From DASRAU01 sp035638075 (GTDB taxonomy: Bacteria > Acidobacteriota > Polarisedimenticolia > Gp22-AA2), in NCBI GenBank assembly GCA_035638075.1, contig DASRAU010000001.1:1-42920 (forward strand): a DNA stretch of 42,920 nucleotides, given 5' to 3'. A program made the position numbers and the translations under genes. Shown in pieces: positions 1 through 6,958 of this stretch. Below the pieces are notes generated by a model that made no database searches, was not told the DNA's origin, and saw nothing but the letters and a program-made list of their open reading frames with translations. Positions within the stretch are counted from its first letter, which is position 1. Each line of letters begins with the position of its first letter.

Positions 1-344
1 CACACTTTTCGACTCTTCCAGGGCACCGACCGTACCTGCTCTCTTACTGAAGGCGTTGGTAGTAGGGCTCTTCACGGGATGCGTCCTAGACTGAGGTCGG
101 TCGGGGTTGTGAACAACCTCTTGAGAAACCACACCTAGCCCCCAGCCGCGCCGCCCCTGCCCGGGCGCGCATCGCCCTGATGATCGGCGGCCGTCGTCAG
201 AACGCGGTTCGCGAATAGGATATGCGCGGGGGGCCGCCCCCACTCCCCCGGACCCCGGACAGAACGGGCCTTCCCGGCGGAATCCACCCCGGGCCGCGGT
301 TGGCCCGGCGGTTGCTGCGGCCGCCCCGGGAGAAAGGTTTCTCG
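1..344. other. Intergenic region before the first gene
   Basis: No convincing gene is visible. The first 140 bases are less GC-rich than the rest, and frame 1 is open for about 45 codons (1-138). That frame has no start and lacks the strong third-position G/C preference of the neighbouring genes, so I do not call it. A TAGGAT hexamer at 216-221 could be a -10 box for the following gene. A GGGAGAAAGG-like ribosome site lies at about 328-337. Confidence 0.5.
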
Positions 345-2570
345 ATGGCATCACCGACGCGTCGGTCCGGTCCGCGGCCGGCACTGCTGCTCATCACCGG
401 GCTGCTGATCGTGGCGGCCGGAGGAGCCGCCGCCTGGACCCTGGTCCCGCGCCGGACGTCGATGCCCGACCGCCTGCGCGCCCTCGTCGCCGGGGCCAAC
501 CCCGAGGACAACCCTTTCATGAACGTCGCCCGTGCCAAACGCCTCGAAGAGCAGTGGACGAAGGCGGGGGAGAAGGCCGGGCCGGCGGTCCTTTTCAACC
601 TCTCGAAGGAGCTGCTCAACGCCGGCCGCACCAATGACGCCATCGCCCGGCTGGACGAGTTCGAGGCGCAGATGCGCCGTCACGGCGAGCCGGCCGGCTC
701 GAAGCGCTGGATCGACCTCCGGATCCAGCAGGCGATCTCCCAGCTGCGCCGCGCCGAGGAGGAGAACTGCTCGGCGCACCACAACCCGAAGTCGTGCCTC
801 TTCCCGATCCGCGGCGCGGGTGTGCACCAGGTGACGCGGGGTTCGGAGGCCGCAGTTCGCCTCTTGCTCGAGGTGCTGCAGGCGGACCCGGACAATCTGC
901 AGGCGCGCTGGCTCGTCAACGTGGCCGCCATGACGCTCGGGACGTGGCCCGACGGCCTGACGGAGGCCGTCCGGATCGGGCCGGAGCACTTCGTCTCCGA
1001 CGCCGACATCGGCGAGTTCAATGACATCGCGGCCGACCTCGGTCTCGATGTGGACGATCTGGCCGGAGGATCGATCGCCGAGGATTTCGACGGGGACGGC
1101 GATCTCGACCTGATGATCTCGGCCATGGGGCTCCAGTCCCCCCTGCGCCTCTTCCGCAACAACGGCGACGGGTCGTTCACCGAGATGTCGAAAGAGGCCG
1201 GCCTCGAAGGCGAGACCGGCGGCCTGAACATCGTCGAGACCGACTACGACAACGACGGCCGGCCGGACGTCTTCGTGCTGCGCGGCGGCTGGATGGGGGC
1301 CGGGGGAATCTACCCGCGCTCCCTGCTGCACAACGAGGGAAACGGCACGTTCACCGACGTGACCGAGGACGCGGGCCTCCTGGCCTTCGCTCCGACGCAG
1401 ACCGCCACCTGGTTCGACTACGACGACGACGGCTGGCTCGACGTGTACGTCGGCAACGAGTCGGGAAAGGACCGGCCCCACCCCAACGAGCTCTACCACA
1501 ACAACCGCAACGGCACCTTCACCGAGGTCGGGCACGCGAGCGGCGTGGACGTCATCGGCTTCGTGAAGGGGGTGACGAGCGGCGACTTCGACAACGACGG
1601 CCGCGCCGACCTGTTCGTCTCGAATCGCGGCGGGGACAAGAAGCTGTATCACAACGACGGGCCGGCCCCGGGAGGCGGCTGGCGCTTCACCGATGTCGCC
1701 GCGCGCGCCGGCGTCAACGGCCCGCTCTACAGCTTCCCGACCTGGTTCTTCGACTATGACAACGACGGGTGGGAGGACCTGTTCATCTCGGGCTACATGA
1801 TCCAGGACGCCGGCGACATCGCGGCGGACGTCCTGGGCCTGCCGACGCGCGGCGAGCGCCTGCGCCTCTACCGCAACAAGGGGGACGGCACGTTCGCCGA
1901 CGTCACCCACGAGGCGCACCTCGATCACGTGATCTCGACGATGGGGTCGAACTACGGCGACCTCGACAACGACGGCTGGCTCGACCTCTACCTCAGCACC
2001 GGCGATCCCAACCTCGGCACGCTCGTCCCGGACCGGGTGTTCCGCAACGCGGCGGGAAGGCTTTTCCAGGACGTGACCACCTCGGGCGGCTTCGGCCAGC
2101 TGCAGAAGGGGCACGGCGTGTCGTTCGCCGACTTCGACAACGACGGCGACCAGGACATCTACCACGTGGTCGGCGGCGCCTTCGAGACGGACCACTTCCG
2201 CAACGCCTTCCTCCTGAACCCGGGGCACGGGAACCATTTCCTCGTCCTCAAGCTCGAAGGGGTGCGCGCCAACCGCGCCGCCATCGGCGCCCGCGTGCGC
2301 GTGGTCGTCTCCACGCCGGCGGGGGAGCGGAGCCTCTTCAGGACCGTGCGCACCGGCGGCTCGTTCGGCGGATCGCCGCTGCGCCAGGAGATCGGGCTCG
2401 GCGACGCGACCGCCGTCACGCGGGTGGAGATCGGCTGGCCCGGCTCGGCCGACCTGCAGGTGATCACCGGTCTCGAGCCGGATCGGCGCTACGTCGTGCG
2501 CCAGGGAGATCCCGCCGCGAAGCCCTTCACGCTGATGCCGTTCAAGCTCAGCGGCGCGCCGCGCTCGTGA
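345..2570 (+). CDS. CRTAC1-type FG-GAP/VCBS repeat protein with ASPIC/UnbV domain
   Basis: Exported or surface-anchored protein of 741 aa. The ATG at 345 is preferred over one at 222 because a GGGAGAAAGG site precedes it and the product then begins with a basic stretch and one hydrophobic segment (about residues 12-32). Residues 60-220 look helical and TPR-like. Seven calcium-binding FG-GAP/VCBS motifs follow between about 247 and 606, for example DFDGDGDLDL, DYDNDGRPDV, DYDDDGWLDV and DLDNDGWLDL, as expected for a beta-propeller. The C-terminal 100 residues (NHFLVLKLEG onwards) match the ASPIC/UnbV domain. Such proteins are common in Acidobacteriota and Planctomycetes and probably bind ligands at the cell surface; the ligand is unknown. 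The stop overlaps the GTG start of the next gene (GTGA), so the two are likely translated together. Confidence 0.88.
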   Translation: MASPTRRSGPRPALLLITGLLIVAAGGAAAWTLVPRRTSMPDRLRALVAGANPEDNPFMNVARAKRLEEQWTKAGEKAGPAVLFNLSKELLNAGRTNDAIARLDEFEAQMRRHGEPAGSKRWIDLRIQQAISQLRRAEEENCSAHHNPKSCLFPIRGAGVHQVTRGSEAAVRLLLEVLQADPDNLQARWLVNVAAMTLGTWPDGLTEAVRIGPEHFVSDADIGEFNDIAADLGLDVDDLAGGSIAEDFDGDGDLDLMISAMGLQSPLRLFRNNGDGSFTEMSKEAGLEGETGGLNIVETDYDNDGRPDVFVLRGGWMGAGGIYPRSLLHNEGNGTFTDVTEDAGLLAFAPTQTATWFDYDDDGWLDVYVGNESGKDRPHPNELYHNNRNGTFTEVGHASGVDVIGFVKGVTSGDFDNDGRADLFVSNRGGDKKLYHNDGPAPGGGWRFTDVAARAGVNGPLYSFPTWFFDYDNDGWEDLFISGYMIQDAGDIAADVLGLPTRGERLRLYRNKGDGTFADVTHEAHLDHVISTMGSNYGDLDNDGWLDLYLSTGDPNLGTLVPDRVFRNAAGRLFQDVTTSGGFGQLQKGHGVSFADFDNDGDQDIYHVVGGAFETDHFRNAFLLNPGHGNHFLVLKLEGVRANRAAIGARVRVVVSTPAGERSLFRTVRTGGSFGGSPLRQEIGLGDATAVTRVEIGWPGSADLQVITGLEPDRRYVVRQGDPAAKPFTLMPFKLSGAPRS

Positions 2571-3922
2571 TAGCCCCGGCGGCGGGAACGAGGCGGGCCC
2601 GGGTCGCCGCCTGGCTCGGCCTCGCGGCGGCGCTCCTGCTGTCGCTCGCGCTCGTGCTCACTCCGATGGGGCTCATCCAGCCCTTCCGTGCGCAGACGGA
2701 CGCGGGCGTGCACCTGTCGTACGTGCTGCGCTCATGGTCTCCGCCGGCGACGCTGTTCCTGCTGCTCGTCGGTCTCGTGGCGGCGGTGGCGCTCGTGAAG
2801 ACCTCCGGCTGGATCGGCCGAACCGGCGTCGCCCTCATCGTCCTGCTTTTGACCGGAAGCGCCTGGCTTTCGCGCCAGAACCACTTCGAGTGGATGTTCC
2901 ACCCGATCGCCGACCCGCGCCTCGCCGGCCTCGAAGGGGAGCACGGCCTGGCGGACGACGATCTGATCCTCGGCGTCACCGTCGGAGACGCGGCGCGCGC
3001 GTACCCGGTGAAGGCGCTCGCCTATCACCACGTGGTCAACGACGAGGTCGGCGAGCGCGCGCTCGTCGCGACGTATTGAACGTTGTGCCACACCGGTCTG
3101 GTGTGGAGCCGGCGGGTGGACGGGAGGACGCTGCATTTCCATCTCGCCGGCATCAAGAACCAGAACTTCATCATGCGCGACGAGGAGACCGGCTCGTGGT
3201 GGCAGCAGATCACCGGCTGCGCCATCGAGGGGCCGATGCGCGGCCGGTGCCTCGACCCGGTGCGCTGGGATGAGGTGACCTGGGCCGTCTGGCGGCACGA
3301 TCACCCGGCGACGCAGGTGCTGCTGCCGGTGGCGGAGCGGGTCGAGGAGTATGCGGGCAAGGACTGGGAGAAGGAGATCGACGAGCTGCCGCTGGTCACT
3401 CCGGTGGACCCGGCCGACACGCTCGCCCCGCGCGATCTCGTGGTCGGTGTCACTGCCGGAGAGGCCGCGACCGCGTTTCCCTGGCGCGACCTGCTGGACC
3501 GCGGCACCCTCGCGGGAGTCGTCGGCGGCACGCCGGTGCTGCTCGTCGTGCACCCGGACGGATTATCGCTGCGCTGCTTCGACCGCCGCGTCGACGGAAC
3601 GACGGTCGATCTCGATTACCCGCCGTGCGGTCCGCCTTGGCTCGGACCCGATGAGCTGCTGCGCGATCGGGACACCGGGAGCGGCTGGGACTTCGCCGGT
3701 GCAGCCACGAGCGGCGCGCTCGCCGGGAAGAAACTCCGGCCGATTCCCTGCATGAAGGACGACTGGTTCGACTGGAAGCTGTATCACCCCGGCGGCGCGG
3801 TGGCCCGGGCGCCCGGCGTGGAACCCGCCGGGCAGCCGGCCGCCGCGAAATCCGGCGGACCGGTCACACAGGCGCCTGCGCGTTCAGGCCGGCGCGGGCG
3901 CGGGGGCTCTCCGGGGGCCTAG
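2567..3922 (+). CDS. DUF3179 membrane protein, probable selenoprotein (Sec171 at in-frame TGA)
   Basis: The frame runs from GTG 2567 through TGA 3077-3079 to TAG 3920-3922, giving 451 aa with selenocysteine at 171. Three hydrophobic helices (about residues 12-38, 60-80 and 88-106) anchor the protein. The DUF3179 domain then follows: ARAYPVKAL, HHVVNDEVG, VATY-U-TLCHTG, RVDGRTLHF, WWQQITGCAIEGP, and near the end WDFAGAATSGALAGKKL and WFDWKLYHPG. In members I know, the segment after the NDxVG motif reads TYCPLC; here the first cysteine is replaced by TGA and the second (C174) is kept, giving UxxC. Homology continues in the same frame on both sides of the TGA, and a hairpin with a GGTCT loop follows. 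The family's biochemical function is not established; a thiol/selenol redox role is inferred. The last 45 residues are a low-complexity Pro/Ala/Gly tail. Confidence 0.87.
3080..3106 (+). promoter_or_regulatory. Predicted bacterial SECIS element of the DUF3179 gene
   Basis: Directly after the TGA at 3077-3079, CCACACC (3088-3094) pairs perfectly with GGTGTGG (3100-3106), leaving a five-base loop GGTCT (3095-3099). The loop G residues lie 16-17 nt after the TGA, within or close to the range known for bacterial SelB-binding hairpins. The E. coli fdhF hairpin has the same GGTCT in its apical loop. No bulged U is evident in this stem. The call rests on reading the pairing by eye. Confidence 0.78.
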
Positions 3923-4122
3923 TCGATGAGATCGGGGTCGGGTGGCTGCGGGCCGGGGATGATGCCGGCGATGTCGGGATCGATCCCGTCGGCCCGGCCG
4001 GCGGCGGCCTCCTCCCGCTGCTTGTTCCGCTCCACCTTGCGGGCGAGCTTGTCCTGACGCCGCTCCTGGCGGGCGATCTCCTTCTGGCGCTTCATGAAGC
4101 TCGACTGCGAGCGTTTCGACAC
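3919..4122 (-). CDS. Small highly charged hypothetical protein
   Basis: A 67-residue basic protein (SKRSQSSFMKRQKEIARQER at its start) that is almost entirely helical and charged up to residue 42, followed by an acidic, proline-rich tail ending PDPDLID. A GTG at 4122 is the better start: AGGGG lies six bases upstream, and the sequence SKRSQ then follows the initiator. A TTG at 4128 is also possible. I recognise no domain; small K/R/E-rich proteins of this kind are common and could contact RNA or ribosomes. Its stop overlaps that of the DUF3179 gene on the other strand, and it lies 50 bp downstream of the RNA-binding protein gene with which it may be co-transcribed. Confidence 0.6.
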   Translation of the reverse strand: MSKRSQSSFMKRQKEIARQERRQDKLARKVERNKQREEAAAGRADGIDPDIAGIIPGPQPPDPDLID

Positions 4123-4171
4123 GGTCAACCCCTGGGAAACCGGTGATTCGATGAAAGCCGGTGATGACGGA

Positions 4172-4552
4172 CTACAGACTTCGCTTCTTCGCCCTCAGCC
4201 CGCGACGGCTGCCCCCCTCCTTGCGAAACGGCGGCGGCTCCCCGCCACCGATCGGCGGTCCGAACGAACGGAAGCTCGGCGGCCGCGACGGGCCGCGATC
4301 GGCGCCGCGCTCGCGCGCCTCGCTGACGTTCATCGCACGCCCCTGCAGGTCCCGCCCGTTGAGCGTGGACACCGCCCGCTGCGCTTCCTGCTCGGTCGTC
4401 ATCTCCACGAACCCGAAACCACGCGACTTGCCGGTCATCCGATCGCGCACGATCGAGGCCGACGAGCATGAACCGGCTTCCGAGAACGCCTGGCGCAGAT
4501 CATCGTCCGAGACGTCGAATGAAAGATTCCCGACAAACAGCCTCGTCCCCAT
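4172..4552 (-). CDS. RRM-domain RNA-binding protein
   Basis: A 126-aa protein with a single RNA recognition motif occupying about residues 1-80. RNP2 is LFVGNLSF (4-11) and RNP1 is KSRGFGFVEM (about 43-52), both with the aromatic residues that stack on RNA. The C-terminal 45 residues are rich in Gly, Pro, Arg and Lys, as in bacterial and cyanobacterial glycine-rich Rbp proteins, which are often cold-induced. The ATG at 4552 follows a good AAGGAG site. A TTGACG-N18-TAGACT promoter lies upstream, giving a leader of about 74 nt. The role is probably post-transcriptional control or RNA chaperoning; the targets cannot be told from sequence. Confidence 0.88.
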   Translation of the reverse strand: MGTRLFVGNLSFDVSDDDLRQAFSEAGSCSSASIVRDRMTGKSRGFGFVEMTTEQEAQRAVSTLNGRDLQGRAMNVSEARERGADRGPSRPPSFRSFGPPIGGGEPPPFRKEGGSRRGLRAKKRSL

Positions 4553-4632
4553 CCTCGCTCCTTCCGCGGGCCTGTATCTCAGCGCCGGCATGGCGGCGCA
4601 AGCATCGGTTTGGACTGAACGAATCCTCTGGC

Positions 4633-4662
4633 AGTCTAACCGCAGGACCTTGCGATCGTCAA
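4633..4662 (-). promoter_or_regulatory. Predicted promoter for the RRM gene
   Basis: On the minus strand TTGACG (4662-4657) and TAGACT (4638-4633) are separated by 18 bp. Transcription would start near 4626, about 74 nt before the RRM start codon. Confidence 0.5.
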
Positions 4663-4785
4663 CGAAAGCGGGCACATCCCGGGCCGACGTCACCGACCGG
4701 CAGGTCCACCTCGAAGCTCCGTTTTCATTCGCCGATGGGGGGATTCGAAACACGCCTCTCAACGTGGGGATGGGGTCAGGTCGGG

Positions 4786-4791
4786 TAGCAT
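4786..4791 (+). promoter_or_regulatory. Predicted -10 box, leaderless start of the methyltransferase gene
   Basis: TAGCAT ends seven bases before the GTG at 4799, and no Shine-Dalgarno sequence precedes that start. No good -35 is visible. Confidence 0.35.
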
Positions 4792-4798
4792 CCGCGGT

Positions 4799-5560
4799 GT
4801 GGCGGGGGATCGGTTCGAGGCCTGGGTGATGTCGCTGGAGCAGAGGCATCTGGCGGACCGGACGTTTCAGGAGGTGCGGCGCGGGTTGCAGGCGCTGTCG
4901 TCGCTGTACGTCGAGCGGCGCGGGCGGATCGGGAAGGGGGCGGCGCTCGAAGGGGAGGGGAAGCGGGCGGCCTTCGCGCTGTTCTATGCGCCGCTGCACT
5001 TCCTCGTGACGCGCGAGGTCGTGCGGGCGCTCGAAGCGGCGCGCCCGGGGCCGCGGGCGCTCGTCGATCTCGGCTGCGGCACGGGTGCGGCGGGGGCCGC
5101 GTGGGCGCTCGAGGTGCGCGGCCGCTGCCACGTGCACGCGATCGATCGCAGCGGCTGGGCGGTGGATGAGGCCAGGCGCACTTATGACCTTCTCGGCGTG
5201 GACGCGCGCGCGGCGCGCGGGTCCCTTCTCGACGTGCCGCTGCCGGGGCGCGGCGGCGGCATCCTGCTCGCCTGGACGGTCAACGAGCTCGACGACGAAG
5301 CCCGCGCGCGGCTGCTCGATCGCGTGCTCGAAGCCGGCCGGCGCGGGGCCGCGGCGCTCGTGATCGAGCCCATCTCGCGCCGGGCCGTCCCGTGGATGGA
5401 AGGCTGGCGCACCGCCTTCGAGGCCGAAGGGGGACGCACCGATGCGTGGCGCTTCCCGGGGGAGCTGCCGGAGACGCTGGCACGGCTCGATCACGCCGCC
5501 GGCCTCGATCACCGCGAGCTGACGGCGCGCAGCCTCTGGCTTCCGGCCTCGCGCCGATAG
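4799..5560 (+). CDS. Class I SAM-dependent methyltransferase
   Basis: A 253-aa soluble protein. Motif I is DLGCGTGAAG (about residues 89-98), followed by an acidic residue at the end of strand 2 (HAIDRS) and a motif IV region LLAWTVNELDD (about 160-170). This is the Rossmann-like fold of class I methyltransferases. The N-terminal 80 residues form a helical cap (FYAPLHFLVTREVVRALEA) of the kind seen in small-molecule or rRNA-type enzymes, but the substrate cannot be assigned. GTG is the only reasonable start; an earlier one would run into the short leaderless promoter. It stands alone between the divergent RRM gene and the rhomboid gene. Confidence 0.75.
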   Translation: MAGDRFEAWVMSLEQRHLADRTFQEVRRGLQALSSLYVERRGRIGKGAALEGEGKRAAFALFYAPLHFLVTREVVRALEAARPGPRALVDLGCGTGAAGAAWALEVRGRCHVHAIDRSGWAVDEARRTYDLLGVDARAARGSLLDVPLPGRGGGILLAWTVNELDDEARARLLDRVLEAGRRGAAALVIEPISRRAVPWMEGWRTAFEAEGGRTDAWRFPGELPETLARLDHAAGLDHRELTARSLWLPASRR

Positions 5561-5622
5561 ACCGGCTCCCCGATCCCCGCCAGGCAGCCGGCGACCGGTG
5601 TGTCGCGAATGCCGGGGTGCGC

Positions 5623-5628
5623 TAGAGT
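5623..5628 (+). promoter_or_regulatory. Predicted -10 box, leaderless start of the rhomboid gene
   Basis: TAGAGT lies six bases before the ATG at 5635, and no ribosome-binding sequence is visible between them. Confidence 0.35.
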
Positions 5629-5634
5629 CCTGCG

Positions 5635-6870
5635 ATGTTCCTTCCGCTCGGGGACAGTCCGAATCCGCCCGGACGGCCGTTCGTCACGTGGGCGATCATC
5701 GCGCTGAACGTCGCCGTCTACGTCTGGATGCTGCCGTTCTCCTTCCAGCCGGCCGACCCGAACGATCCGGCCTTCGGCGCGTACCTTCAGGCCATCGCCG
5801 ACGACCGCCACCTCAGCATGACGGAGGTGCGGCAGGTCGCGGGAGGACTGAGCGCCTACGACCTCGTCGTCTTCCGGCACGGGTTCCATCCGGCGTCACC
5901 GACGATCGCCGGGCTGCTCGCCTCGATGTTCCTCCACGGCGGGCTCATGCACCTGCTGGGGAACATGCTCTTCCTGTGGATCTACGGGGACAACGTCGAA
6001 TACCGGCTGGGGCACGTCCTCTACCTCCTGACCTATCTCGGCACGGGGGCCGTGGCCGGCTTCGGCGACCTGCTCATCCGGATGGGGTCGAACCTGCCGG
6101 CGGTCGGCGCTTCGGGGGCGATCTCGGGCGTGCTCGGCCTGTACTTCGTCTGGTTCCCGCACAACCGGGTGCGCACGTACGTCTTTCTCTTTCCGCTGTT
6201 CGTGAACGTGGTGGAGCTGCCGGCGCGCCTCGTCCTCGGCGCGTTCGTCCTCATCGACAACCTGCTGCCTCTGGTCTTCGGGGGAGAGGCGGGCGTGTCG
6301 CATGGAGCACACATCGGGGGATTCGTCGCCGGCGCCGTCTTCGCCTTCGTCACGCGCGGTGGACTGCTGCGGCGCGCGGGGCCCGGGACGCGGCCCGGGT
6401 TCACCGCGGCCACCGATCCGGGTGACGATCTCGGGACACAGCGTGCGGTTCCTCCGCCCATCCGGTCCGCGGCGCCGGCCTCGATCCGCGAAGCGCTCGA
6501 GCACGGCCGGTGGGAGGAGGCGGCGAAGGCGTTCTTCGACGCGCCGCGGGCGCGCACGCGGACGGGCATCGGCCCCTGGGACAAGATCCGCCTCGGCGAT
6601 GCGCTGCGGCTGCACGGTCATGCGCGCCCGGCCCTCGCCGCATACCAGCGGGCGCTCGTGGATCATCCGGCGGGGCCGGGACGCGCCGCGGCGCACCTCG
6701 GTGCCGCCAAGGTGCTCCTCGAGTCCTTCGACAACCCCACCGCCGCCTACCAGCATCTTCATGGGGCGCTCGAGGAGCGTCCCGATGCGCAGGAGGAGGC
6801 GGAGGCGCGCGCCCTGCTCGATCGGCTGCGCGGCCTGGTCAGGCACGTCCCCCGCGGGTTCCCGGCCTGA
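5635..6870 (+). CDS. Rhomboid-family intramembrane serine protease with C-terminal TPR-like domain
   Basis: A 411-aa protein with about six membrane helices in residues 1-245. It cuts membrane proteins within the bilayer. Key residues are visible: the GGLMHLLGNMLFLWIYG segment on helix 2, the nucleophile S160 in GASGAISG, and the catalytic histidine H226 in SHGAHIGGF. A long loop between helix 1 and helix 2 (about residues 37-95) is typical of this bacterial subfamily. Residues 285-400 are soluble and helical, with TPR-like repeats (GDALRLHGHARPALAAYQRA), probably a docking platform. The N-terminal PLGDSPNP motif is conserved in this subgroup. The substrate is unknown. Confidence 0.9.
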   Translation: MFLPLGDSPNPPGRPFVTWAIIALNVAVYVWMLPFSFQPADPNDPAFGAYLQAIADDRHLSMTEVRQVAGGLSAYDLVVFRHGFHPASPTIAGLLASMFLHGGLMHLLGNMLFLWIYGDNVEYRLGHVLYLLTYLGTGAVAGFGDLLIRMGSNLPAVGASGAISGVLGLYFVWFPHNRVRTYVFLFPLFVNVVELPARLVLGAFVLIDNLLPLVFGGEAGVSHGAHIGGFVAGAVFAFVTRGGLLRRAGPGTRPGFTAATDPGDDLGTQRAVPPPIRSAAPASIREALEHGRWEEAAKAFFDAPRARTRTGIGPWDKIRLGDALRLHGHARPALAAYQRALVDHPAGPGRAAAHLGAAKVLLESFDNPTAAYQHLHGALEERPDAQEEAEARALLDRLRGLVRHVPRGFPA

Positions 6871-6920
6871 GGCGTCGCGGGTTCGGGCCCGGGAGCACTC
6901 GGGCCCTTCGAGCCGGCCGC

Positions 6921-6951
6921 TTGACATCCCCCGGAGCCTCTCTGTGACAAT
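6921..6951 (+). promoter_or_regulatory. Predicted promoter for the PD40/TPR haem protein
   Basis: A consensus TTGACA (6921-6926) is followed after 19 bp by GACAAT (6946-6951). The -10 ends seven bases before the ATG at 6959, so the transcript would start at or next to the start codon and be leaderless. Confidence 0.5.
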
Positions 6952-6958
6952 CGCTTCC

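Noticed and set aside
1..138. Forty-five open codons at the left edge
   Set aside because: Codon use lacks the strong third-position GC bias of the real genes, and no homology is evident.
3077..3079. Nonsense mutation or pseudogene instead of a selenocysteine codon
   Set aside because: The frame stays intact and well conserved to its normal end, the TGA is exactly at the redox cysteine, and a suitable hairpin follows. The same pattern recurs in a second gene. A base-call error remains a formal possibility.
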